A DNA stretch of 64,000 nt from Rhynchopus sp. YZ270_cl-10 (taxonomy: Eukaryota; Euglenozoa; Diplonemea; Diplonemida; Diplonemidae): positions 124,001 through 188,000 of the forward strand of contig OZ037850.1 of assembly GCA_964035575.1 (NCBI GenBank), read 5' to 3'. Position 1 is the stretch's first letter. The number at the start of each line of letters is the position of its first letter. Position numbers and translations under genes: made by a program. Shown in pieces: positions 18,135 through 28,375 of the stretch. Below the pieces are notes generated by a model. That model saw nothing but the letters and a program-made list of their open reading frames with translations, did no database searches and was not told where the DNA came from.

Positions 18135-19837
18135 GTTGTTGTAGTGAAGGCTGGGGTGAAAAGGAAGGACACGGGCATATTAGCTGTGGGATCTTTTTTG
18201 TTTTATTTACTTGTCACTAGCCCTGGCAGCACGTGTTGTTCATATCGTATGGGCTAGCCTTTTTCCTTATTTTGGTGATAACGACAATGAAAACTGGGCT
18301 GTGCACTGCACAGAAACCCAGGATGTGCACAAGAGGATTAAGCTTTGAACATAAACACAACAAAATAGGCAAAGAAACTGTGAATGCACACGCGCACAAA
18401 AAAAATATTGAAAACGTATCTTAAGCCCCTTGACCACCAAAGCAAATTGGATCAGATGCACACCTGCTGTACAGCGTAGGCCGCCACTTGGCACCTACCA
18501 ATGGATGAAGCCAACCAATGGTGGAAAAACCCATATTAGACGACGCGACGCCGTGTGTGCAAAGGGGTTTGCGTGTGAGCTAGCAAAAGACCACTTTTGA
18601 ATATTGTCTCTCCGTCTCAGTTTGATTTCCAATGATGGCCTTCAAGAAAAATCAGGATCATTGCTGTTCAAAAGAGAAAAAAAAATGAACAGGGTGCGAA
18701 AAGCGAGACAAAAGAAGCAAAAAAAATGGCTCAAATTGTGGGGATAATTGTTAGAGTACAGCTGTGTGCATCGTGAAACAAATACCCAAAAAAGATGCCC
18801 AAATAAAAGAGAAGGCACATCGGACAATAGAGCTCAGCACAAACAAAGTTTGTAAATTTCCATCTTCCGTTTTAGTCTTCCCATTGTCAATAACTTAGGG
18901 AAAAGGGGATGAAAAAAGATCGCGCTTTTTGTGCGCTCAAATCCGGAAAACAAAAAAGGAGAAAAATGTGTTAAACTGAGGTATGATTGTTGTTCATTGA
19001 GTGCTCAAAGAACAAAGCACGTCTCTGTCTTTTTCAATCCGTTTTCGTTTGCCCGCAGCGCTGCCTCCAATCTTTTTTAGAATTGACAACAAGCTGTTTT
19101 ATCAAACATTATGATGCGCAAACAGGTGCAGTTACTTCCAAAAAGCGTTGGAATCATGCCAACTTGTTTCACCCATGAGAGGGGAACGCCAAATACAACT
19201 GCCGCATTCCGTGCACCGCCTATCATATAAAGTTCTGTTGCGGCACACTGCGGAGACCTCGGGTCGGGAATTCGAAGGAGGGACTGGGAAGGGGGAAAAA
19301 ACAAAAAAGAAAAACAACCGCACAGCGGTGCTTGCTGACGTTTCTCAATGCGGTGAAAGGTGTACTACAGTTGGTCCAACAAGTATTGGTGGTAGGCCAA
19401 GTAGGGGAAAACCGTGGGTACACAATAAACTGACCAGCACTGAGACACACAGCTTGCAGGTGGTTCGTTCTGACTAGCAGAATGAAAGGAGCAAAAGCTC
19501 CTGTAGATTGTGAACAAAGAATAAAGTGAAGTTCTCAGTGCAAACGCCCGCAGGAAGCAGGCACTGACACTCCGCGGGTTATCCAACGCCAGAGTGCTGT
19601 ACTTAGGAGTTGCTTACACAAATAGAATAAAAAGGAAATGATAATGAAAAATTAAAATTAAAATAGGGGGGTGGTAGTGAAGTTCCGTTCATATAATTCA
19701 TAGCATGCCTCTTGTGGCATGGTGTTTCGTTCGGTCCAAGTCTCCGTGGGGACTTGCCATGTCAGGGGCAAGTCTCAACCGTGCTGGTACAGGAAACAGT
19801 CGGACGTTCTTCTTCTCGGTGCATAATGGTAGTGTCA
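18135..19837. other. Spacer between copies 4 and 5
   Basis: No gene recognised. It contains one tRNA-like R2 repeat (19525-19615). From about 19740 it holds the 3' flank of copy 5, which is shared with the 3' flank of copy 3 (11842-11930). The rest shows no match to the type S spacer by eye. Confidence 0.6.
19525..19615 (-). repeat. tRNA-like short interspersed repeat, family R2
   Basis: Plus strand has GTGAAGTTCTCAGTGCAAAC, GCAGGCACTGACACTCCGCG and then GTGCTGTACTTAGGAGTTGC. This is the same order as at 31351-31438. The T-arm-like hairpin here is degenerate (ATCCAACGCC). Confidence 0.65.
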
Positions 19838-22483
19838 TTACAGTCTCACTTCATTGACTGCTGCAGGGGACGACGCATCCGTGGCAGGATCCAAGCTGAC
19901 CGACATCTCATCGTCAAATAGATCCTGAAGTTGCAGTCTCTGCCCACCCTTCATTGCCATGTGCACAGCAGCACCTGCCACACACAAGGCCACAGAACCA
20001 CCAGCAATGCCCAGTGCCCAGTACGGGAAACCTGCACCTGTGTCGCTTCCGTCAGAATCAGATGCAGCACCACCCTCACGCACAGGAGGTGTCTCTGTCT
20101 CAGGTGACGTGGTCTCTGGGATGCCTGGGTACGCAGTGCGTGGTGCTGTTGTTGTGGGTGCGTCTGTTGCAGGGGCGTCCGTTGTTGGTGCGTCTGTCGC
20201 AGCAATGCCTGGGTACGCAGTGCGTGGCGACATTGTCGCGGGTGCGTCAGTTGCAGGTGCCTCAGTCATCGGAGCATCTGTTGCAGGCGCTGCCGTCGAA
20301 GGAGCAGATGTCGGTACTGACGTTGCAGGTGCGTCTGTTGCAGGAATGCCTGGGTGTGCTGTCGGTGGTGCACCCGTTGCTGGTGCGCCAGTCATGGGTG
20401 CTGTCGTTGTAGGTGCATCAGTGTCAGGCACTCCTGTCGCAGGTGCGTTTGTTGCAGGAATGCCAGGGTGTGCTGTGGGTGGCGCGCTTGTTGCAGGTGC
20501 GTCTGTTGCAGGTGCCTGAGTCAAAGGAGCAGTCGTGTCAGGTGCTCCAGTTGCAGGGGCACCTGTTTGAGGTGCCTGTGTCAGAGGTGCATCCGTCTTT
20601 GGTGCAGTTGTGGAGGGTGCTGCTGTGCTTGGTGCATCCGTCGCTGGTGCTGCAGTGGCAGGTGCGTCTGTCATGGGTGCTGTCGTCACAGCTGCGTTTG
20701 TTGCATCAATACCAGGGTGTGCTGTCGGTGGTGCAGTTGTTGGTGGTGCGTCTGTTGCAGGTGCATCCGTCACTGGTGCAGTCGTGGAAGGAGCAACAGT
20801 TGGTGGAGCATTCGTTGCTGGTGCCGCAGTTGGTGCTGCCTGTGTGTCACATTTGTCAATAGTCATGGACTGACGTCCACGGTTCGGTTCCGCTCCGTGG
20901 CTCACCCATGTCGATCCAACTTCGCCAGTTCCCATCGCGAACGCAATACCGAAGGCAGCACCAAACACAAGTGACTTCGTGCTGCTGACAGGGTCCACGT
21001 CGTAAATGTTACGCTGGAACGTGCACGTCAGTGACCCACCTGCTTCTGTCGATGTGCCAGGAGTTGTCTCAGTGTTGTCCTGTGTTGTGGGTGCTCCAGA
21101 GACAGACACCTCAGCGAATCCTTGTGGGATCACGGAAGTCGAGCAGGCAACAATGTTCAGGCCGTTCATAGTGTCAGGCGTAGCGTCATCAGCAAACCCA
21201 AGTGCCGCGAACTGTGGTGAGGAGCCAGAGTTCACAGTGAGAGTGAACTGCACCTGGTCCTGTCCTGCGTCCTGTCCCACAACGTACGACACCTGAATGT
21301 TGCCAAGGTTCACGTTGTTACTTGCGCATGAGGCAACAAAACCAGACGCTGGCACTGCAGGTGTGTCAGTGTCTGGCGCAACTACAGCAGGAGCATCTGT
21401 GTCAGGGACAGTGGTTGCAGGTGCTTCTGTTGTTGGTGCGTCAGTCGCAGGAGCATCTGTCGTTCCTTGAGGGGCAGTCGTGGCAGGTGGGTCTGTGGGC
21501 CACACAACACCGTTCTCCTGAAGCTGGCGCCATGCAGGGAGAAAGTACTTCTCGAACTTTTCCAGGTCCACCTTGAACTCGTGGCAGATGGCGGCAATGC
21601 GAGAATCCCGGCGCATCTGGAAGTCAATGGGGAGCATGACGAACGTCGGCGAAGGACCTCCACGGTACTGCACGTCAATCGAGTCGTTCTTTTCGCGAGT
21701 CTCGTTTGCGAACCAAGGACCATCCATCAAGTTAGTGTAAAAGTCAGTTCCCCACTCCAAGTTTGCAAGTGTCCAGTTGCCTTCCTGTCTGCTGATTTCC
21801 TGATGCATTGTTCCAAAGGTGTGTCCACCCATGAGTGCTGTGATTTTGTACAAGGCATCAGGGTCAGTGTCCAGTGAGAATCCCAACTCTGCAAACTTGG
21901 CAAAGAAGTACTCCTGTGTCTCTCTGTGTGGATGTTCCTCTTCGTTGATGTTCTTCTGTGGCAGACGCATGTCGTCGTTAACACACTGAGTCGACATCTC
22001 CTTGTTTGCGAAGTCAGTCCTTCCAGGGCGGAAGTACAATGGCGGTGTTCCCATGTACTCCATGGCTGTGTTCCCTGCAAGCTGGTACAGGTCTGCGTAC
22101 GACACGAAAGGGAACTTGCTCTTCACCTTCTCCAGAGGTCCTGTTGCCTTGTCAAGACCCTTGTTGTCGTGAAGGTCGGCCTCAGGTGCACCACGCGCAC
22201 ACCCCCCTGTGCTCCCACCTACAGGCAGTGCTGCTGGGTTGAACGTCGCACAGCTGTGCCACGCAAGACGCACAAGGAGAGGACGGAAGCCAGGCTCCTG
22301 GCTCTCAATCACATCCACAATTGCCTGCACCACGGGAAGGTATTCCGCCTCGTATCCTGCTGCAAGGTCCTGTCCTGGCACCGTGATTGCTGCTGTGGGT
22401 GGCGGCGGTGCTGTGGGTGGTGCGCGCTGGGCAGCGACAACTGCCATTGCACACGCTGCGATGAGGCATTTCATATTATGCAT
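19838..22483 (-). CDS. Surface peroxidase copy 5 (with DOMON-like domain)
   Basis: 881 residues. Signal peptide MHNMKCLIAACAMAVVAAQ, class I peroxidase with RLAWH, GGHTFG and MLPIDF, linker, DOMON-like domain (coded by about 20836-21360), a shorter mucin-like stalk than copies 3 and 6, membrane segment FPYWALGIAGGSVALCVAGA and a tail ending AAVNEVRL, as in copy 3. A small deletion relative to the others leaves ASDSDGSDTG before the membrane segment. In the DOMON segment TPDTMNGL replaces APDTMNGL. The ATG is 14 bases after CAG|ATACCA. The 5' flank is not type S. Confidence 0.9.
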   Translation of the reverse strand: MHNMKCLIAACAMAVVAAQRAPPTAPPPPTAAITVPGQDLAAGYEAEYLPVVQAIVDVIESQEPGFRPLLVRLAWHSCATFNPAALPVGGSTGGCARGAPEADLHDNKGLDKATGPLEKVKSKFPFVSYADLYQLAGNTAMEYMGTPPLYFRPGRTDFANKEMSTQCVNDDMRLPQKNINEEEHPHRETQEYFFAKFAELGFSLDTDPDALYKITALMGGHTFGTMHQEISRQEGNWTLANLEWGTDFYTNLMDGPWFANETREKNDSIDVQYRGGPSPTFVMLPIDFQMRRDSRIAAICHEFKVDLEKFEKYFLPAWRQLQENGVVWPTDPPATTAPQGTTDAPATDAPTTEAPATTVPDTDAPAVVAPDTDTPAVPASGFVASCASNNVNLGNIQVSYVVGQDAGQDQVQFTLTVNSGSSPQFAALGFADDATPDTMNGLNIVACSTSVIPQGFAEVSVSGAPTTQDNTETTPGTSTEAGGSLTCTFQRNIYDVDPVSSTKSLVFGAAFGIAFAMGTGEVGSTWVSHGAEPNRGRQSMTIDKCDTQAAPTAAPATNAPPTVAPSTTAPVTDAPATDAPPTTAPPTAHPGIDATNAAVTTAPMTDAPATAAPATDAPSTAAPSTTAPKTDAPLTQAPQTGAPATGAPDTTAPLTQAPATDAPATSAPPTAHPGIPATNAPATGVPDTDAPTTTAPMTGAPATGAPPTAHPGIPATDAPATSVPTSAPSTAAPATDAPMTEAPATDAPATMSPRTAYPGIAATDAPTTDAPATDAPTTTAPRTAYPGIPETTSPETETPPVREGGAASDSDGSDTGAGFPYWALGIAGGSVALCVAGAAVHMAMKGGQRLQLQDLFDDEMSVSLDPATDASSPAAVNEVRL

Positions 22484-22497
22484 TTGGTATGTGGTAT

Positions 22498-22499
22498 CT
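22498..22499 (-). promoter_or_regulatory. Candidate spliced-leader acceptor, peroxidase copy 5
   Basis: AG of CTTTTCAG|ATACCACATA, 14 bases before the ATG. Confidence 0.5.
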
Positions 22500-22747
22500 G
22501 AAAAGTGTTGATGGTGTGCCATGGGTGTGTGGCTACGTTAGGAGAGGAGCTAAGCCTCTCACTGTTACATTTGTCTGCCTGTCTCTTGTAAATGACGAGC
22601 AGCAAGCAACACACACGTACACAATGCACTTGATGCTCTCCTGAGAACACTTAACACGCTATAGACCCTAGGTGAAAAAAGGTAGTACTTTACTCTTTTG
22701 GATGAAACTATTCGCTATTACCCTCTGCAAACAAACAAACAAACGCT

Positions 22748-22783
22748 TATAAGATGACCCTAAGCCTCTCATACTTAGTCACC
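22748..22783 (-). repeat. Short hairpin repeat, family R0
   Basis: Reads TATAAGATGACCC, TAAGCCTCTCATACTTAG, TCACC on the plus strand: a short stem around a CTCTCAT loop with conserved flanks. A second copy with a different stem (GTGCC/GGTACAC) follows at 22812-22844. Confidence 0.6.
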
Positions 22784-25014
22784 TTGCCTAAACAAAATAA
22801 AAATAAAGAAACTTGTAACATGCATGTGCCTCTGGTACACATACAGACACATCTTTAAAGAACATGAGAGCTTCACAGTACAAAGCCAGACAGGCACAGG
22901 CACACAGTTACACGGGTTGGGTTCAACAATGCAGGATGCAGAATGTAAACATTTTGCAGGCTCCGCAACGAACACCCTTCCGACTGCACTGATAAAAATG
23001 ATAAGCTACTGTAGTCGCCGTGTGGTAGCCATTTGGGTGTCCGAGAACTTACCGCGTAATTCACACAGGTCTGGCAGTGAATCTCTAAAAGAAAAGAAAA
23101 GAAAGAAAAAACCGTGCACCTAGTGCTGAACACCAGAATTCCTTGGATAATGGTTATCAGACGCAGGAAGGGCGAAAGGGGGAGTGGGGGAACGTTTCAC
23201 ACTAGCGTTGTTTAACAACAACATGGCCAACGCAGGTGGCAGAGCGATTTGCAAGAAGAGCTCAGGCTCTGGCCAAAAAAGAGCGAAAAAGGGGCCCGTG
23301 GGAGGGGGATATCAGAAACGTCGTATTCAGAACAAATTTGCGCGTTTTGAAAGACAATTTCCGTTTCAACAACAATAAAAAGTGACGTTGACAGTCCTGC
23401 GAAGTGTGCGTGTCAAAAGTTGCAGGTCCAAATAACACTTTTTCATCTGCGAAAGTGAGGTGCTTGCTTTACAAGGATGTGACGATGTAAAGAAAAGCTT
23501 CACCCAAGAGAGCGAGGTGAGCTGCTTCTGCAGAGACAAAAGCAGACAGGGTACAAACGATGAGTGCTACGAGAACAGCAAAAGACAACACTGCAATATG
23601 CCGCAAAAACGTGCCGCTGCAAAACAAAAAAAAAATATAAAAAAAACTCGAAGATTGAGAAAAGAAATGAAATTAAAGGTCCTGATGCAGACACCTTGTA
23701 CTGAGCGTACGTAACAGATGCAGACACATAGCCTGGTGGCAGAATGTGGGAGGGAAAAAGAGTGGAATACTATTTCAAACAGGGACGAGCGAGCCAGTAA
23801 AAGACCGCTGAGATTATATACTTTTTTTTGAACCCGTTTGGTAAGAAAGTTCATACGGTGGTTTAAAGCAATAGTTGCAAAACCTAGAGGCGTTTTGCTA
23901 GCTTTTTGATGTGATGTTAGAAACTATATTTTGATAGCCTGCAACGAACCTGACATACACCTTCTCAAATTCATGACAGGGCAAGACAATGGACTAAAGC
24001 GACAAACATGATGTCACCAAATTCCATCAAAAAATATTGAAAAATAAAATAAAATGAAATGTGTCTTTACGTGTATTGATAAGAATAAAGGAAAGCTGGT
24101 AAGATTATTAAGCCAAGCCAAGCTCAGTCACCTAAAAAAAAAAGTAAAAATGGAAGTTGATCGTCTGCGCAAAAAACAAAGTTTGTAAGATAAGCCGTGT
24201 TCAGTTGCCACAACGAAATGACGAGAGATGTATATGCTTCGCGTGTATCCATATCTCAGACACTCTCTCGCGGCGACCTGGTGCGATGGCATTTCTCAAA
24301 CCCCCATCATCATACTCAGCAGATAACTCGGGACGAAGACACCAACACCTTGTCGTGATGATAGCCTACAAGATGCCAAAGAACGCCACACTTAGTAATA
24401 CTGAAACTGCGAGCAAAAGGTGATGTGTGCTTAGAGAGGAAACAAATAAACGTGAGGCAATGTATAACCTTGCAATCTGAGTGCAATGCGTGTGCCTAGT
24501 TGAAGTGGACGGGGAGAGGGAGAAAAAATGCTTGCAGAACCCATCACCAACAGCCGTACGAATCCCACGATTGGACCAAGCGTTGAGGTTATGCAAAAAA
24601 GGGGAAATTTTAAAAAGGAAGAAAAAAAAATAAAGCATGTGTGGTGTTTCCGGTCTATCCTGTGTTGTGGATAACATTATACTTCACACAAAGTCAGCAA
24701 CAGGTACTGAATCTATATAAAGGTATAAATGTATAAAGTTCAAAACAAGAACTGAGGAAACCAACCACTTTGCCACACATTTGTGCACATGGAAAAAGGC
24801 GAAAGCTTGTAAGATGAGGTCCAAGACGCACATCTCCACAAGACATCGCACTATGTGCAGCCTGCACGGCAGTGGTGTTGTAAGGATAAGATCAAATGTT
24901 CCGTCTGCAGTGCCTTAACGGCAATGCTGTTGTGTTCGGTTCTTCCGTTTCTCTGCCACCTGCTGTGTCCGACCATCGAAGAGGACACAACACGTGTGCG
25001 GAGTTCATATTAGC

Positions 25015-25109
25015 GTACCGGTAACATACACTAACCGTTTAAAAGGTCCACTCCCCTCAAAACCCGGAAAAGGTTTAACATTATAAAGGTCAGCATATGT
25101 TACCGGTAC
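25015..25109. repeat. Short inverted repeat, 14-base perfect arms
   Basis: GTACCGGTAACATA at 25015-25028 and its exact reverse complement at 25096-25109, about 67 bases apart. It lies just downstream of copy 6. Confidence 0.7.
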
Positions 25110-25182
25110 GGTATGTAGTAGCTTTCAAAAAAGCATTGTGTTCTGTTCGGTATCGGGCCGTCTGGCCGTTCTGTTCGTACGC

Positions 25183-27984
25183 CTACACGCGCACAGCTTC
25201 ACTCATCACATCAGGTTGCTCTGTGGAGTCATCAAGGCTCATCGACATCTCGTTATCGAAGAACTCAGTCAGATGCAGTCTGCCGCTCTGCATCTTCATG
25301 TGTGCCACAGCAGCACCCGCCACACACATCGCCACAACACCACCAGCAATGCCCAGTGACCAGTACGGGAAACCTGCACCTGTGTCGCTTCCGTCAGATT
25401 CAGAAGACGCAGCACCACCCTCACGCACAGGAGGTGTCTCTGTCTCAGGTGACGTGGTCTCTGGGATGCCTGGGTACGCAGTGCGTGGTGCTGTTGTTGT
25501 GGGTGCGTCTGTTGCAGGGGCGTCCGTTGCTGGTGCGTCTGTTGCAGCAATGCCTGGGTACGCAGTGCGTGGGGACATTGTCGCAGGTGCATCTGTTGCT
25601 GGTGCGTCTGTCGCAGGAATGCCTGGGTACGCAGTGCGTGGTGCTGTCGTCGTGGGTGTACCAGTAGCAGGGGCATCCGTCGCAGGTGCCTCAGTCATCG
25701 GAGCATCTGTTGCAGGCGCTGCCGTCGAAGGAGCAGATGTCGGTACTGACGTTGCAGGTGCGTCTGTTGCAGGAATGCCTGGGTGTGCTGTCGGTGGTGC
25801 ACCCGTTGCTGGTGCGTCAGTCATGGGTGCTGTCGTTGCAGGTGCCTCAGTGTCAGGCACTCCTGTTACAGGTGCGTTTGTTGCAGGAATACCAGGGTGT
25901 GCTGTGGGTGGCGCACTTGTTGCAGGTGCGTCTGTTTGAGGTGCCTGAGTCAAAGGAGCAGTCGTGTCAGGTGCTCCAGTTGCAGGGGCACCTGTTCGAG
26001 GTGCCTGTGTCAGAGGTGCATCTGTTGCAGGTGCAGTTGTGGAGGGTGCTGCTGTGCTTGGTGCATCCGTCGCAGGTGCTGCAGTGGCAGGTGCATCTGT
26101 CATGGGTGCTGTCGTTGCAGGAGCTGTTGTTGCAGGTGCATCAGTGTCAGGCACTCCTGTCGCAGGTGCGTTTGTTGCATCAATACCAGGGTGTGCTGTG
26201 GGTGGCGCGATTGTTGCAGGTGCGTCTGTTGCAGGTGCCTGAGTCAAAGGAGCAGTCGTGTCAGGTGCTCCAGTTGCAGGGGCACCTGTTTGAGGTGCCT
26301 GTGTCAGAGGTGCATCCGTCTTTGGTGCAGTTGTGGAGGGTGCTGCTGTGCTTGGTGCATCCGTCGCTGGTGCTGCAGTGGCAGGTGCATCTGTCATGGG
26401 TGCTGTCGTCACAGGAGCTGTTGTTGTAGGTGCATCAGTGTCAGGCACTCCTGTCGCAGGTGCGTTTGTTGCATCAATACCAGGGTGTGCTGTCGGTGGT
26501 GCAGCTGTTGGTGGTGCGTTTGTTGCAGGTGCACTTGTCGGTGTTGACGTGGGTGTGACCGTGGCAGGTGCGTCTGTTGGTGGTGCATCCGTCACTGGCG
26601 CAGTCGTGGCAGGTGCGCCCGTCATTGGTGCGTCTGTTGCAGGTGCACTGGTCTCAGGTGCATCTGTCACTGGTGCTTCTGTGGCAGGTGCATCCGTCTT
26701 TGGCGAAGTTGTGTCAGGTGCGCCTGTCATTGGTGCGTCTGTTGCTGGTGCACTTGTCTCAGGTGCATCCGTCATTGGTGCTTCTGTTTCTGGTGCGGTT
26801 GTGTCAGGTGCGACTGTCATTGGTGCCTCCGTAACAGGAGCAGTTGTGTCAGGTGCCAGTGTCATCGGTGCGTCTGTGGCAGGTGCAACAGTGGCAGGAG
26901 CATCTGTGTCAGGGACAGTGGTTGCAGGTGCTTCTGTTGTTGGTGCGTCAGTCGCAGGAGCATCTGTTGTTCCTTGAGGGGCAGTCGTGGCAGGTGGGTC
27001 TGTGGGCCACACAACACCGTTCTCCTGAAGCTGGCGCCATGCAATGAGGAAGTACTTCTCGAACTTTTCCAGGTCCACTTTGAACTCGTCGCAGATGGCA
27101 GAAATACGATCGTCACGACGCATCTGGAAGTCAATGGGGAGCATGACAAAGCCAGGAATCGGACCTCCACGGTACTGCAGGTCGATCTCGTCGGTCTTTT
27201 CACGTGTATCGGCAGCAACCCAAGGACCATCCATCAAGTTCGTGTAAAAGTCATTTCCCCACTCCAAGTTGGCAAGTGTCCAGTTGCCTTCCTGTCTGCT
27301 GATGTCCTGATGCATTGTTCCAAAGGTGTGTCCACCCATGAGTGCTGTGATTTTGTACAAGGCCTCTGAATCAGTGTCCAGTGAGAATCCCAACTCTGCA
27401 AACTTCTCGAAGAAGTACTCCTGTGTCTCTCTATGTGGCGCTTCCTCTTCGTTGATGTTCTTCTGTGGCAGACGCAGGTCGTCGTTAACACACTGAGTCG
27501 ACATGTCTGAGTTTGCGAAGTCAGTCCTTCCAGGGCGGAAGTACAAAGGCGGTGTTCCCATGTACTCCATGGCTGTGTTCCCTGCAAGCTGGTACAGGTC
27601 TGCGTACGACACGTAAGGGAACTTGCTCTTCACTGCCTCCAGTGGTCCTGTTGCCTTGTCAATTCCCTTGTTGTCGTGAAGGTCGGCCTCAGGTGCACCA
27701 CGCGCACATCCCCCTGTGCTCCCACCTACAGGCAGTGCTGCTGGGTTGAACGTCGCACAGCTGTGCCACGCAAGACGCACAAGGAGAGGACGGAAGCCAG
27801 GCTCCTGGTTTTCAATCACCTCCACAATTGCCTGCACCACGGGGAGGTATTCCGCCTCGTATCCTGCTGCAAGGTCCTGTCCTGGCACCGTGATTGCTGC
27901 TGTCGGTGGCGGCGGTGCTGTGGGGTCGGGGCGCACAGCTGCTGCCACAGCGAATGCTGTGACAAGGTATTTCATGGTTTGCAT
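25183..27984 (-). CDS. Surface peroxidase copy 6 (no DOMON, longest stalk)
   Basis: 933 residues. The signal peptide is that of copy 1 (MQTMKYLVTAFAVAAAV), so the two ends of the array resemble each other. The peroxidase domain has RLAWH, GGHTFG and MLPIDF. No DOMON-like segment is present. Instead the stalk is the longest of the six, with extra TDAPMTLAPDTT and ETSAPATDAPMTGAP units near its start and an internally duplicated PTAHPGIDATNAPATGVP block. The membrane segment is FPYWSLGIAGGVVAMCVAGA. The tail (LHLTEFFDNEMSMSLDDS) is unlike those of the other copies. The ATG is 13 bases after CAG|ATACTT. It is the first gene of the array in the direction of transcription. Confidence 0.9.
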   Translation of the reverse strand: MQTMKYLVTAFAVAAAVRPDPTAPPPPTAAITVPGQDLAAGYEAEYLPVVQAIVEVIENQEPGFRPLLVRLAWHSCATFNPAALPVGGSTGGCARGAPEADLHDNKGIDKATGPLEAVKSKFPYVSYADLYQLAGNTAMEYMGTPPLYFRPGRTDFANSDMSTQCVNDDLRLPQKNINEEEAPHRETQEYFFEKFAELGFSLDTDSEALYKITALMGGHTFGTMHQDISRQEGNWTLANLEWGNDFYTNLMDGPWVAADTREKTDEIDLQYRGGPIPGFVMLPIDFQMRRDDRISAICDEFKVDLEKFEKYFLIAWRQLQENGVVWPTDPPATTAPQGTTDAPATDAPTTEAPATTVPDTDAPATVAPATDAPMTLAPDTTAPVTEAPMTVAPDTTAPETEAPMTDAPETSAPATDAPMTGAPDTTSPKTDAPATEAPVTDAPETSAPATDAPMTGAPATTAPVTDAPPTDAPATVTPTSTPTSAPATNAPPTAAPPTAHPGIDATNAPATGVPDTDAPTTTAPVTTAPMTDAPATAAPATDAPSTAAPSTTAPKTDAPLTQAPQTGAPATGAPDTTAPLTQAPATDAPATIAPPTAHPGIDATNAPATGVPDTDAPATTAPATTAPMTDAPATAAPATDAPSTAAPSTTAPATDAPLTQAPRTGAPATGAPDTTAPLTQAPQTDAPATSAPPTAHPGIPATNAPVTGVPDTEAPATTAPMTDAPATGAPPTAHPGIPATDAPATSVPTSAPSTAAPATDAPMTEAPATDAPATGTPTTTAPRTAYPGIPATDAPATDAPATMSPRTAYPGIAATDAPATDAPATDAPTTTAPRTAYPGIPETTSPETETPPVREGGAASSESDGSDTGAGFPYWSLGIAGGVVAMCVAGAAVAHMKMQSGRLHLTEFFDNEMSMSLDDSTEQPDVMSEAVRV

Positions 27985-27997
27985 TATATATAAGTAT

Positions 27998-27999
27998 CT
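27998..27999 (-). promoter_or_regulatory. Candidate spliced-leader acceptor, peroxidase copy 6
   Basis: AG of CAACGCAG|ATACTTATAT, 13 bases before the ATG. Confidence 0.45.
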
Positions 28000-28375
28000 G
28001 CGTTGTGTTTGTTGTACGTGAACTGAGAGTGAGGATGAGAAGACAAAACCATAGCACGACACTTTCTTATTTCTACTGTTAAAATGCTACTACGTTCTAG
28101 GAAAACAAACAAAGAAAACACACAACATCCAAGCAAGCCTTGAGCACCCATAGACACCCATCTAGAGCCCACTGGACGAAAATGCGAAACAGCATCTCAC
28201 TGCGACCCTCCCCGCCAGACGCTACTTTGCCTGACTACACTGGGCCGAGCAATAAATTATTTTAAAACTAAAACGCGTGTTCTAAACGAAACTTTTCCCC
28301 CACTTGACTCAACCCTGCGACATTCCCCACATGAGCCAGTTAACGACGTCATTCTGTTAGCACAGCTTCGACCTC
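28000..28375. other. Spacer upstream of the peroxidase array
   Basis: About 375 bases with no gene or recognised repeat. It separates the 3' end of the pseudo-GTPase gene from the acceptor of copy 6. Confidence 0.5.

Larger units (their letters stand above)
22500..25182. other. Long spacer between copies 5 and 6
   Basis: No recognised gene. It contains two adjacent hairpin repeats (22748-22783 and 22812-22844), degenerate ones near 24097-24132, 24184 and 24811, and a 95-base inverted repeat (25015-25109). A 51-codon basic plus-strand frame at 23223-23378 is probably chance. A stretch near 23720-23820 may be a diverged relative of the type S spacer (shared AAAAGACCGC and flanking purines). 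Confidence 0.55.

Noticed and set aside
23223-23378. Small basic plus-strand frame (MANAGGRAICKKSSGSGQKR)
   Set aside because: Opposite strand to all host genes, no family resemblance, no neighbouring signals. Possible but unsupported.
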